A DNA stretch of 64,000 nucleotides from Gammaproteobacteria bacterium MFB021 (GCA_000737985.1 JNVT01000078.1:62001-126000), one strand, 5' to 3'; positions 46,564 through 54,612 are shown, counted from the stretch's first letter. Program-made: numbers and translations. Notes: generated by a model not told the origin, from the sequence alone.

Positions 46564-46913
46564 CCGATCATCGCCAACAGCAGCAAAACGCCGCCTGGCG
46601 CGCCGCCCAGCAGTGGCGCGAGCGGGTCGACCGGACCCGCCCCGGCCAGGGTGCGAGCGGGCTGAGAATGCTCTTCACCTGGCTGATCTTCGGGATCGTG
46701 CTGTTCGTCGGTACCCTGCTGGGGCTGTTCTTCCTGCTCGTCGGCTGGGCCATGCTGCCCTTCCTGCGCCACCGCATGAAGAAACGCGCCGAGCAGGTCC
46801 GCGCCTCCCGCGCCCAGTACGCCGGCGGCAGCGCCGACCACGCCGAGCCCGGCGGCGAGCCCCGCAGCCAGCGCGTGCTGGAAGGCGAGTACGAGGTGCG
46901 CTCCGAGCGCTGA
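46560..46913 (+). CDS. small membrane protein
   Basis: A 117-residue protein with a polar, glutamine-rich N-terminus, two closely spaced helices (MLFTWLIFGIVLFVGTLLGL and FLLVGWAMLPFL) and a charged C-terminus of about 45 residues. The family is not recognised. The 4-bp ATGA overlap with the PepSY gene points to a joint function in the envelope. A terminator follows. Confidence 0.75.
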   Translation: MTDHRQQQQNAAWRAAQQWRERVDRTRPGQGASGLRMLFTWLIFGIVLFVGTLLGLFFLLVGWAMLPFLRHRMKKRAEQVRASRAQYAGGSADHAEPGGEPRSQRVLEGEYEVRSER

Positions 46914-46945
46914 AGCCGTCCTTCCACCTCCTCTTCCCCTCAGCG

Positions 46946-46985
46946 CGACCGCGCCGACGCCACCACAGTGACGTCGGCGCGGTCG
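46946..46985 (+). terminator. terminator after the PepSY/membrane protein pair
   Basis: A perfect 14-bp stem, CGACCGCGCCGACG / CGTCGGCGCGGTCG, with a 12-nt loop, followed by TCTTG. Confidence 0.7.
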
Positions 46986-47143
46986 TCTTGCTGCCATCGC
47001 TCCCACCCCAGTCTTGAAGCGAGACATTCAGGCGAACGACCCGCGTGCACGGCGTGCCGAGACGCGATAGAGTTTTCTTAGACCTTGGTCGCAGGCCGTA
47101 TCCGGCGCACCGGTACCCACAACAATAACGCCCAGGCTACCCC

Positions 47144-48418
47144 ATGACCGCTACCCGACGGCTGCTGCAAGCAGCCAGTAAGCTCCAGCGCGAGCAGCTC
47201 GCGGCGCTTTCCGCGACCGTCGCCGTGGTGAGCGATATCAGTCGCTGCGTGCACGCCCTGCAGCGCGAGCGCGGCAGCTCGATCATCTACCTCGGTTCCG
47301 GCGGCAGCCGCTTCGGCGCGCAGCGCGATCAGCGCGTGGCCGACAGCGAACTCGCCCAGGCCACGCTGGAGCAGCGCCTGGCGCCGTGGACCGCGCCCGA
47401 GACCGACGGCGCTCTACCGCACGGCCTGGCCGACGTGCGTCTGCTGCTGAGCGTCGCCGCGGTGTGGCAGGATCTGGATACGCTGCCCGATCTGCGCCAG
47501 CGCATCGCCACCCAGCAGCTCAGCGCAGACGATACCCTGCGCGCCTTCAACCAGGTGATCGGCCATCTGCTGCAGGTAATCTTCGAGGCCGCCGATACCG
47601 CCAGCGACCCCGACATCATGCGTCGGCTGGTGAGCCTGTTCCATTTCATCCAGGGCAAGGAGCTGGCTGGCCAGGAGCGTGCCTGCGGCGCCCTCGGCTT
47701 CACCCTGGCACACTTCGACGCGCCCCATCGCGACACCATGGCAACGCTGATCGGTAGCCAGCGCCGCTGCTTCGCGACCTTTGCCGAGTTCACCAGCCCC
47801 GACAGCCTGGCCCGCTGGCAGCAGCTCCAGTCCGGCCCGCTCCACGACACCTTCGAAGCCCTGCGCGAGCTCGCCTGCAGCGATACATCGCTGGCGCGGA
47901 CGCTCGACAACCCCGGGGAGGAGTGGTACGCCGTCGCCACCCAGCGCATCGACGCCATGCACGAGGAGGAGACGCGCCTGCTCGACGCCCTGCGCGCCTG
48001 CTGCCACCAGCGCCTGCAGCAGGCCGAACCGACCGACACGGCGGCAAGCCTCGACGCGCTGCCCCAGACGCGGCTCTGGGCCAGCCCGGTGGCGCTGTTC
48101 ACCCAGCAGCAGGCGCCCACCGGCGCGCTCACCCTCGACACCATCGAGTCGCGCTTCAACCGCTCGCTGGTCGAGCTGGTGCAGGCCCAGAACGCGCGCC
48201 TGCAGCGCATCGGTGACGAGCTCGAGAGTACCCGCCAGGCGCTGCGCGAGCGGCGCGAGATCGAGCGCGCCAAGGGCCTGCTGATGACCCATCAGCACCT
48301 TTCCGAGGCGCAGGCCTACCGCCTGCTGCGCAAGACCGCCATGGATCAGAGCAAGCCGCTGATCGAGGTAGCGCGCAACGTCATTCAAGTGGTCGAGATG
48401 TTCGACCCGCAGGGATAA
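47144..48418 (+). CDS. nasR: nitrate-responsive antiterminator NasR (NIT-ANTAR)
   Basis: A 424-residue protein. The N-terminal NIT nitrate-sensing domain (about 35-300) has the HALQRERGSSIIYLGSGG start typical of this helical sensor. The C-terminal ANTAR domain (about 365-415) includes EIERAKGLLMTHQHLSEAQA, which binds RNA hairpins. In Klebsiella NasR binds nitrate and prevents leader termination of the nas operon. Here three matching leaders lie within 7 kb, strongly supporting the role. It is followed by narK. Confidence 0.92.
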   Translation: MTATRRLLQAASKLQREQLAALSATVAVVSDISRCVHALQRERGSSIIYLGSGGSRFGAQRDQRVADSELAQATLEQRLAPWTAPETDGALPHGLADVRLLLSVAAVWQDLDTLPDLRQRIATQQLSADDTLRAFNQVIGHLLQVIFEAADTASDPDIMRRLVSLFHFIQGKELAGQERACGALGFTLAHFDAPHRDTMATLIGSQRRCFATFAEFTSPDSLARWQQLQSGPLHDTFEALRELACSDTSLARTLDNPGEEWYAVATQRIDAMHEEETRLLDALRACCHQRLQQAEPTDTAASLDALPQTRLWASPVALFTQQQAPTGALTLDTIESRFNRSLVELVQAQNARLQRIGDELESTRQALRERREIERAKGLLMTHQHLSEAQAYRLLRKTAMDQSKPLIEVARNVIQVVEMFDPQG

Positions 48419-48441
48419 TGCCAAGGCGCCTGGCCCGCCCC

Positions 48442-48463
48442 GCGCCTGCCCTGGTGCAGGCGC
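48442..48463 (+). terminator. hairpin after nasR
   Basis: GCGCCTGC / GCAGGCGC with a 6-nt loop. There is no T-run, and one half of the upstream activating site overlaps it. Confidence 0.4.
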
Positions 48464-48479
48464 GCGCGCGGTTGCACCA
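48452..48479. promoter_or_regulatory. upstream activating site TGGTGCA-N14-TGCACCA (narK)
   Basis: Inverted 7-bp halves with a 14-bp spacer. The right half starts 93 bp before the sigma-54 element. A site with the same spacer and almost the same distance (94 bp) is found before the FAD reductase-nirBD unit. NtrC half sites are TGCAC/GTGCA, so NtrC is the likely binder; the arrangement is not the textbook one. Confidence 0.6.
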
Positions 48480-48565
48480 ATATCTGCCGGCACAGCCGCC
48501 AAGACACCCAGGCAAATTCGAGCCGTAGGCGTCAGCCAATTGATTTTGCTCGACTACCGCCATGT

Positions 48566-48581
48566 TGGCACCCCGCCTGCT
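48566..48581 (+). promoter_or_regulatory. sigma-54 promoter of narK
   Basis: TGGCACCCCGCCTGCT matches the -24/-12 consensus TGGCAC-N5-TTGCW with the correct GG-N10-GC spacing. Transcription would start near 48592, just before the first leader hairpin. Confidence 0.8.
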
Positions 48582-48593
48582 TCGTCTCTCGTG

Positions 48594-48721
48594 GCGGGCC
48601 AACGGCGGCTCGCGCTCAGGTATCCCCTGGCACACCGGCCACGCAAGGGCCGGTAACAGATCGGGCAACGGCGCCCATCGTCGGTTCATGCAGTGCATGG
48701 ATCGACGATGGGCGCCGTTTT
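48594..48721 (+). promoter_or_regulatory. ANTAR two-hairpin attenuator leader of narK
   Basis: P1: GCGGGCC-[AACGGC]-GGCTCGC (48594-48613). P2: GGGC-[AACGGC]-GCCC (48663-48676). Both hexaloops have A at position 1 and G at position 4, as in ANTAR targets. The P2 loop and 3' arm form the start of a 17-bp terminator stem, AACGGCGCCCATCGTCG / CGACGATGGGCGCCGTT (48667-48719), with TTTT at its end. P2 and the terminator exclude each other. A further hairpin, ACCGGCC/GGCCGGT, sits between P1 and P2. Confidence 0.85.
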
Positions 48722-48771
48722 GCGTTCTCCCCCGCGACATTCGCGCGACGACTGCGGAGCACCTCACCCCA

Positions 48772-50142
48772 ATGGACATTCGACACAAAGCCAATCGGAT
48801 TCGACTCTTCAGCTTCTCGACCCCGCCCATGCGAGCCTTCCATCTCTCCTGGTTCGCCTTTCACGTCTGCTTCTTCGGCTGGTTCGGCATCGCCCCGCTG
48901 ATGGCGGTGGTGCGTGACGACCTGGGGCTGACCAAGACCCAGATCGGCAACACCATCATCGCCTCGGTGGCGATCACCGTGATCGTACGGCTCGTCATCG
49001 GCCTGCTGTGCGAGCGTATCGGACCGCGCAGGGCCTACACCTGGCTGCTCTGCCTGGGCTCGCTGCCGGTGATGTCGATCGGCCTGGCCGACAGCTTCGA
49101 GAGTTTCCTGCTCGCGCGCCTGGCGATCGGTGCGATCGGCGCCTCCTTCGTCATCACCCAGTACCACACCAGCGTGATGTTCGCGCCCAACGTGGTCGGC
49201 ACCGCCAACGCCACCACCGCCGGCTGGGGCAATCTCGGCGGCGGCACCACCCAGATCCTGATGCCGCTGGTGTTCTCCGGCATCCTGATGCTGGGGGTGA
49301 GCGAAACGCTGGGCTGGCGCCTGGCCATGGTGGTGCCGGGTATCGTGCTCTTCTTGACCGGGCTGGCCTACTACCGCTTCACCCAGGATGCCCCTGACGG
49401 CAACTTCAGCGAGCTGCGCGCGCGCGGCGAGCTGCCCGCCGCGGATCGGGCCCACGGCGCCCGCCAGTGTTTCATGGCAGCGATCAAGGATGTGCGCGTC
49501 TGGGCGCTGTTCATGGTCTATGCGGCCTGCTTCGGGGTGGAGCTGACGATCAACAACATCGCCGCCATCTACTTCTTCGATCAGTTCGACCTCGACCTCG
49601 CCACCGCCGGGCTGATCGCCGGGCTGTTCGGACTGATGAATCTGTTCGCACGCACCCTGGGCGGCGTGTTCTCGGATCTGTTCGCCCGCGGCAGCGGCCT
49701 CAAGGGGCGGGTACGCTGGCTGTTCGTCGCCATGCTGTGCGAGGGCATCGCGCTGATGGGCTTCGCCCAGATGCAGACACTCGCCGTGGCCATCGCCATC
49801 ATGCTGGTCTTCAGCCTGTTCGTGCAGATGGCCGAGGGCGCCACTTTCGGGGTAGTGCCCTTCATCAACAAGCATGCCCTGGGCGCAGTGGCCGGCATCG
49901 TCGGGGCCGGCGGCAATGCGGGCGCGGTGGCCGCGGGCTTCCTGTTCCGCAGCGAGGCGCTCACCTATCAGCAGGGGCTTTTCTATCTGGGTGTCACGGT
50001 GAGCCTGGTGTCACTGGCGACCTGGGCGATCCGTTTCAGCCCCGCGGCGGAAGACGAAGCGCGCACGGCCTACCGCGAGGCCGATAGCCGTCGCGACTAT
50101 CGACCCGACGCGACACCGCCCGACGCCCTGGCCACCCGCTGA
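48772..50142 (+). CDS. narK: MFS nitrate/nitrite transporter
   Basis: A 456-residue major-facilitator protein with 12 predicted helices. It has the nitrate/nitrite porter features FFGWFGIAPLMAVVRDDLGL, GNLGGGTTQILMPLV and, in the second half, GAVAGIVGAGGNAGAVAAGF, a nitrate-signature-like glycine helix. The ATG at 48772 follows GCGGAGC and lies beyond the terminator, so expression depends on antitermination. With an assimilatory nitrate reductase it serves nitrate import (a NasA/NrtP-like role). Confidence 0.9.
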   Translation: MDIRHKANRIRLFSFSTPPMRAFHLSWFAFHVCFFGWFGIAPLMAVVRDDLGLTKTQIGNTIIASVAITVIVRLVIGLLCERIGPRRAYTWLLCLGSLPVMSIGLADSFESFLLARLAIGAIGASFVITQYHTSVMFAPNVVGTANATTAGWGNLGGGTTQILMPLVFSGILMLGVSETLGWRLAMVVPGIVLFLTGLAYYRFTQDAPDGNFSELRARGELPAADRAHGARQCFMAAIKDVRVWALFMVYAACFGVELTINNIAAIYFFDQFDLDLATAGLIAGLFGLMNLFARTLGGVFSDLFARGSGLKGRVRWLFVAMLCEGIALMGFAQMQTLAVAIAIMLVFSLFVQMAEGATFGVVPFINKHALGAVAGIVGAGGNAGAVAAGFLFRSEALTYQQGLFYLGVTVSLVSLATWAIRFSPAAEDEARTAYREADSRRDYRPDATPPDALATR

Positions 50143-50157
50143 GCACGTGCGCCAGAC

Positions 50158-50204
50158 CCCACAGCGCGGGCCGATCGGGCCCGCGCTGTGGGTATCGCTC
50201 TTTT
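50158..50204 (+). terminator. terminator after narK
   Basis: A perfect 15-bp stem, CCCACAGCGCGGGCC / GGCCCGCGCTGTGGG, with a 5-nt loop, followed by TATCGCTCTTTT. Confidence 0.85.
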
Positions 50205-50272
50205 CACCACGTCTATCATCGCTACCATCGCCAGTCCCCCGGCCCGCGTAACGGGCCAGGTATCCGGCACGA

Positions 50273-51181
50273 TCACTCGACGCGCGTCGCCATCACCCTC
50301 GGCGCGGCGGGCGAGGTGTGGGTCATCGCCACCACGCTGCCCACCACGATCAGACAGGGCGACGGTAGCGGCGACTCGGCCAGCCGCGCAGGCATGTCCG
50401 CCAGGGTACCCACCAGCGCCTGCTGCTCGGGCAGCGAGGCGTGGCTGATCAGCATCATCGGCCAGTCATAGGGCAGGCCGGCACCGCGCAGACCGTGGCA
50501 GATCGCCGCCACCTTGGACAATCCCATGTAGAACACCAGCGTCTCGTCGCGCCGCGCCAGCGCGGCCCAGTCCGGCGTGCCCTGCTCCCGGCAGAGCTGG
50601 GCGGTGACGAAGCGCAGCTGCTGGGCGTGGGCGCGGTCGGTCAGCGGGATACCCATGGCCGCCACGGCCGCGGAGGCGGCGGTGAGCCCGGGGACGATCT
50701 CAACCTCGGCTCGGGTCGTGGCGAGTGCTGCCAGCTCCTCGCCCATGCGCCCGAAGACCCCTGGGTCGCCCCCCTTCAAGCGCACCACCCGCTTGCCCGC
50801 GGCGGCCAGTCTCGCCAGCAGCGCGCCGATCTCCGCCTGGGGCACGCTGTGGTGGCCACGCGCCTTGCCCACGTAGTAGCGCTCGCAGCCCGCCGGCAGC
50901 AGCGCCAGCACATCGTCGCCGACCAGGCGGTCGTAGACCACCGCCTCGGCCTCGGCGATCCGCCGGGCGGCGCGCAGGGTCAACAGGTCCGCGGCGCCAG
51001 GGCCGGCGCCGACCAGGCTGACACGCCCGTGGGGACCGGCGACGGTAGTAACGGCACCGACGCCGGCAAGGTCGACGCCGCGCGCGGTCTCCGGCATCAG
51101 CCACTGGCGACCGCGCTGCCACAGCCGCGCCCAGCGGGCGCCGAAACGGGAATCGTGGATACTGAGTTCAGGCATCGACAT
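50273..51181 (-). CDS. cobA: uroporphyrinogen-III C-methyltransferase
   Basis: A 302-residue SUMT with about 45 extra N-terminal residues. It has VSLVGAGPGAADLLTLRA near residue 55, YDRLV, VRLKGGDPGVFGR and VVPGL-type segments (EIVPGLTAASAA). It methylates uroporphyrinogen III on the way to siroheme, the cofactor of NirB. The gene overlaps nasA by 14 bp and is co-transcribed with it, so siroheme supply is tied to nitrate use. Confidence 0.92.
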   Translation of the reverse strand: MSMPELSIHDSRFGARWARLWQRGRQWLMPETARGVDLAGVGAVTTVAGPHGRVSLVGAGPGAADLLTLRAARRIAEAEAVVYDRLVGDDVLALLPAGCERYYVGKARGHHSVPQAEIGALLARLAAAGKRVVRLKGGDPGVFGRMGEELAALATTRAEVEIVPGLTAASAAVAAMGIPLTDRAHAQQLRFVTAQLCREQGTPDWAALARRDETLVFYMGLSKVAAICHGLRGAGLPYDWPMMLISHASLPEQQALVGTLADMPARLAESPLPSPCLIVVGSVVAMTHTSPAAPRVMATRVE

Positions 51182-54008
51182 GGGCGCTCTCCTCTTCGAT
51201 CAGCGCTTTCAATTCGGGTTGGCAGGAGCCGCACTGGGTGCCGCAGGCGAGCCGCGCCCCCAGCGCCTCCACGCTGCTATCGCCGGCACGGATCGCGGCG
51301 ACGATGCGCCGCTGGCCGACCTGATGGCAGCTACAGACGATGGCGCCGTCATCCTCGGCGCCGCTATCGCAGCCGGCCAGGACACGTCGGCGGTCATCGC
51401 CCTCGAGCCCGCGGGCGAAGCGCTGTTCGAGCCAGTGCAGCGCAGGCAGCGACGCCGGCGGCCCGACCAGCAGCCACCAGCGCAGCCGGCCGGCCTCGAT
51501 ACCGCTGGCGCGCAGCCGCCCCTGGGCGGCGTCACAGCTCCACTGGGAGACCGCCACCGGCAGCTCGGCCGCCAGCCACGCCAGCCAGTCGCGCCCGGCG
51601 CTCTCCGGAGCACCGCCGAGCTGCCAGCGCAGCGCGTTGGCGAGCGGAATGCGCGCCCAGTAGTCACAGCCAGCGCGCGGATCGATGCTCATCGCCAGAT
51701 CGTCGGCGACGAGCAGCGTCGCCTCCCAGGCCAGCGGCAGCGGCCGCAGCGCCACCGCGCCGTGCTTCGATTCGGGCTGCCCGGAGAGCGGGTCGACGTG
51801 GGCCTGGATCAGCGCATTGACCTTGGCACGACCGCTGAAGGCCGCGTTCCAGTGCATCGGTGCGAACAGCTCACCGCGGCGCTGCGCCTTGGCCAGGCGC
51901 GCACGGGCCCGATAGCGGCCGCCGGGTGCTGCCAGTTCGACCAGCTGCTGATCCTGGATGCCGGCGTCGGCGGCATCCCGCGGGTGGATCTCGACGAACG
52001 GCTCGGCGCGGTGATTCATCAAGCGTGGCGCGCGGGCCGTACGCGTCATGGTGTGCCACTGATCGCGGATGCGGCCGGTGTTGAGACGCAGGGGATAGCG
52101 CGCCGCGAGTGCCTGTGCCGGGGCGCGGGGGCGCACCGGCAGTAGCCGCGCGCGACCGTCGGGCGTGGCGAAACGGCCATCCACGAACAGCCGCGGCGTG
52201 CCCGCCGGGGCGCTTGCGTTGACCGGCCACTGGATCGGCGCCAGGGCGTCGTAGCCTTCGCGGTCGAGATCGGCCAGACCCGAGATATCGAAGACCCGCC
52301 AGGGGCTGTCGGCCTCTGCCGCGCCCGCGGTGCTATCGCCGTTCTCGAATCCCGAGAGCCGGGCATGCTCGGCGAAGATCTGCGCCGGATGGCGGTAGGC
52401 GAACGCCTCGGCGTAACCCAGACGGGCGGCGACCTGGCTCAGCGCCCACCAGTCGTGGCGTGCCTCCCCCGGTGGCGGCAGCAGCCCGCGCTGGCGCGAG
52501 ATACAGCGCTCCGAGTTGGTCACGGTGCCATCCTTCTCCGACCAGCCGGTGGCCGGCAGCACGATATCCGCCACCTCCAGGATCTCGGCGTTGGCCAGGC
52601 AGTCGGAGACGATCACCAGCGGACAGGCGGCCAGAACGCGCTTGATGTGGTCGGCCCGCGGCAGACTGACCACCGGGTTGGTGGCCATGATCCACAGCGC
52701 CTGGATCTCGCCGCGCTCGATCGCCTCGAACAGCGCCACCGCCTTCAACCCCGGACCCTCGGGCAGGCGCGGCGTCAGCCCCGGCGTGCGCCAGAAGCGC
52801 GTCACCCGCTCGATCGCCCCTGGCGAGTCGTAATCCATGTGCGCCGCCAGCTGGTTGGCCAGACCGCCGACCTCGCGCCCACCCATGGCATTGGGCTGGC
52901 CGGTGATCGAGAAGGGCCCGGCGCCGGGCAGGCCCAGTTTGCCGCCGGCCAGATGGCAGTTGATGATCGCCTGGCACTTGTCGCTGCCGCTGCTCGATTG
53001 GTTGATGCCCTGGGAGTAGAACGTGACCACGTGCAGCTGGCTGGCGAACCAGTAGTAGAAGGTTTCCAGACGCTCCGGGTCGATATCGCAGTCGGCGGCG
53101 ATGGCCGCGAGCGAGACATCGTCTTCCCGCGCCGCGGACAGGGTCTGTTCGAACCCCTGGGTGTGGCGTGCGAGGTAGGTGCGGTCGAGCCGCCCGCTGG
53201 CCGCCATCCACGCCAGCAGGCCAGTGAACAGACGCGCATCGCTGCCGGGGGCGATCCCCAGATAGAGATCGGCGATCTCGCAGCTGTCGGTGACCCGCGG
53301 GTCGATCACCACCACCCGCAGCAGCGGATTGCGCTGCTTGGCCGCCTTCAGCCGCTGGTAGAGCACCGGATGATTCCAGGCCGGGTTGGCGCCCACCAGT
53401 ACCACCAGCTCGGCACACTCCAGATCGGCGTAGCAGCAGGGCACGGCGTCGGCCCCGAAGGCGCGTTTGTAGGCACTCACCGCCGAGGCCATGCACAGCC
53501 GCGAATTGGTATCCACATGGGGGGTGCCCAGGAAGCCCTTGAACAGCTTGTTGGCGACGTAGTAATCCTCGGTCAACAGCTGACCGGAGAGATAGGCCGC
53601 GACCGACTGCCGGCCATGCTCGCGCTGGGTCGCCGCCAGCCGCTCGGCGAGGGTATCGAGCGCGCTGTCCCAGTCGACCCGTTGGCCGTCGACCTGTGGG
53701 TACAGCAGTCGCCCGTCATGGCCCAGCGTCTCGTGCAGCGCACTCCCCTTGACGCACAGCCGCCCGCCATTGGCCGGATGGCTGCGCGTTCCCGCCACCG
53801 CGGAGGGCTTGCCGTCGCTGAAGGTGATATCGACACCGCAGCCGACGCCGCAATAAGGGCAGGTCGTGGTGCCCTTGGAAGGCGGGCAGGTCGTGGTGCC
53901 CTTGGAAGGCGGGCAGGTCGTGGTGCCCTCGCCCATCACGTCGTCGGCGCCAGTGGCTCGGGGCTTCGCTGGCAAAGTGGATTGAGATGCAGTTCGAGAT
54001 AGCGGCAT
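51168..54008 (-). CDS. nasA: assimilatory nitrate reductase catalytic subunit
   Basis: A 946-residue molybdopterin oxidoreductase. The N-terminal [4Fe-4S] site is CPYCGVGCG (Cys50, 53, 57 and the Cys in GGRLCVKG). A long bis-MGD catalytic region and a C-terminal BFD-like [2Fe-2S] domain (IVCSCHQVGQ, CGTQCGSCQ) follow. The start at 54008 has CGAGGGAGAAGTCC upstream. Before the cluster, GTTTCPPSK is repeated, adding Cys32 and Cys41. Electrons probably come from the FAD reductase encoded divergently. It reduces nitrate to nitrite in the cytosol. Confidence 0.94.
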   Translation of the reverse strand: MPLSRTASQSTLPAKPRATGADDVMGEGTTTCPPSKGTTTCPPSKGTTTCPYCGVGCGVDITFSDGKPSAVAGTRSHPANGGRLCVKGSALHETLGHDGRLLYPQVDGQRVDWDSALDTLAERLAATQREHGRQSVAAYLSGQLLTEDYYVANKLFKGFLGTPHVDTNSRLCMASAVSAYKRAFGADAVPCCYADLECAELVVLVGANPAWNHPVLYQRLKAAKQRNPLLRVVVIDPRVTDSCEIADLYLGIAPGSDARLFTGLLAWMAASGRLDRTYLARHTQGFEQTLSAAREDDVSLAAIAADCDIDPERLETFYYWFASQLHVVTFYSQGINQSSSGSDKCQAIINCHLAGGKLGLPGAGPFSITGQPNAMGGREVGGLANQLAAHMDYDSPGAIERVTRFWRTPGLTPRLPEGPGLKAVALFEAIERGEIQALWIMATNPVVSLPRADHIKRVLAACPLVIVSDCLANAEILEVADIVLPATGWSEKDGTVTNSERCISRQRGLLPPPGEARHDWWALSQVAARLGYAEAFAYRHPAQIFAEHARLSGFENGDSTAGAAEADSPWRVFDISGLADLDREGYDALAPIQWPVNASAPAGTPRLFVDGRFATPDGRARLLPVRPRAPAQALAARYPLRLNTGRIRDQWHTMTRTARAPRLMNHRAEPFVEIHPRDAADAGIQDQQLVELAAPGGRYRARARLAKAQRRGELFAPMHWNAAFSGRAKVNALIQAHVDPLSGQPESKHGAVALRPLPLAWEATLLVADDLAMSIDPRAGCDYWARIPLANALRWQLGGAPESAGRDWLAWLAAELPVAVSQWSCDAAQGRLRASGIEAGRLRWWLLVGPPASLPALHWLEQRFARGLEGDDRRRVLAGCDSGAEDDGAIVCSCHQVGQRRIVAAIRAGDSSVEALGARLACGTQCGSCQPELKALIEEESAHVDA
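53857..53928 (-). repeat. 27-bp tandem repeat in the nasA N-terminal coding region
   Basis: Two identical 27-bp units (53857-53883 and 53884-53910) and 18 bp of a third. They encode GTTTCPPSK twice, ahead of the genuine GTTTCPYCG, so the codons around the first cluster cysteine were duplicated. Confidence 0.95.
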
Positions 54009-54044
54009 GGACTTCTCCCTCGATGCGCCAACAGCAGTGGGCAC

Positions 54045-54158
54045 AAAAAAGGCCCGACCCCAAGCCGTAGCCTGGTGTCGGGCCTCGTTGCCCGTACCGC
54101 GTGCCCTGCCTCGAGCCCACGGATACTGAATCATGGTCGTGCGGCTCTCGTTGGCCGC
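54045..54158 (-). promoter_or_regulatory. ANTAR two-hairpin attenuator leader of nasA
   Basis: Read on the minus strand. P1: GCGGC-C-[AACGAG]-A-GCCGC (54158-54141). P2: GGGC-[AACGAG]-GCCC (54093-54080). Both hexaloops have A1 and G4. The terminator AGGCCCGAC / GTCGGGCCT (54085-54050), followed by T6, uses the 3' arm of P2 as its 5' arm. The nasA start lies 36 bp beyond. Confidence 0.83.
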
Positions 54159-54215
54159 GTGTCGGCAGCGTCGATACCCGCCGCAGCGGGCGACAGCGCC
54201 ACTGCTCGTTTACGC

Positions 54216-54231
54216 CGCAATAACCGCGCCT
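54216..54231 (-). promoter_or_regulatory. sigma-54-like promoter of nasA
   Basis: On the minus strand AGGCGCGGTTATTGCG has GGC..C and TTGC with the correct GG-N10-GC spacing. Expected start is near 54205, about 45 nt before hairpin P1. Confidence 0.6.
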
Positions 54232-54328
54232 TTTCGACGTTTTTTCCTGTTTATCAATACCCTACCCCGCTCGACGAGGCGCAACCAGCGTACTCGGCGC
54301 GATCTGGCCGCACGCCGATGCCAACTCA

Positions 54329-54355
54329 TGGTGCAGTCAACGCCACCGCTGCACC
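54329..54355. promoter_or_regulatory. shared upstream activating site TGGTGCA-N14-TGCACC
   Basis: Same halves and same 14-bp spacer as the narK site. It starts 94 bp before the sigma-54 element on the plus strand (from the right half) and about 104 bp before that of nasA on the minus strand, one helical turn more. It could serve both divergent promoters. Confidence 0.6.
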
Positions 54356-54443
54356 GTGAAGGCTCAAACTCGCTTGCCGAGACCCGCCGCCGCTTTCTCC
54401 CATCCGATATCAACCCACTGAATCGGCGGTGATATCGACTTGC

Positions 54444-54459
54444 TGGCATGCGCTTCGCT
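54444..54459 (+). promoter_or_regulatory. sigma-54 promoter of the FAD reductase-nirBD operon
   Basis: TGGCATGCGCTTCGCT has the GG-N10-GC spacing of sigma-54 promoters. The expected start is near 54470, at the foot of hairpin P1. Confidence 0.7.
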
Positions 54460-54468
54460 TGGATCGAT

Positions 54469-54573
54469 GCAGCAGCGACCAACGGCGGTCGCGCTGCGTG
54501 TTAACCGATTCATATTCAGGCAAAGGCGCCTGATGCCGCGGAGCTTCTCCTTCGCGTCATCAGGCGCCTTTTT
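54469..54573 (+). promoter_or_regulatory. ANTAR two-hairpin attenuator leader of the nirBD operon
   Basis: P1: GCAGC-A-GCGACC-[AACGGC]-GGTCGC-GCTGC (54469-54497). P2: CAGGC-[AAAGGC]-GCCTG (54517-54532). Both loops have A1 and G4. The terminator stem AAAGGCGCCTGATG / CATCAGGCGCCTTT (54522-54571), ending in TTTTT, starts inside the P2 loop, so the two structures exclude each other. Confidence 0.87.
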
Positions 54574-54612
54574 GCGTTGCATGGGGCTTACCCGCCGCCA
54601 AGGGAGGACGAG

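Noticed and set aside
48562..48771. N-terminal extension of narK through the leader
   Set aside because: It reads through the terminator hairpin and starts before the sigma-54 promoter's expected start; the ATG at 48772 fits the MFS family start.
54009..54134. N-terminal extension of nasA to an ATG at 54134
   Set aside because: The extension would be encoded by the attenuator leader; the ATG at 54008 has a good ribosome site and lies after the terminator.
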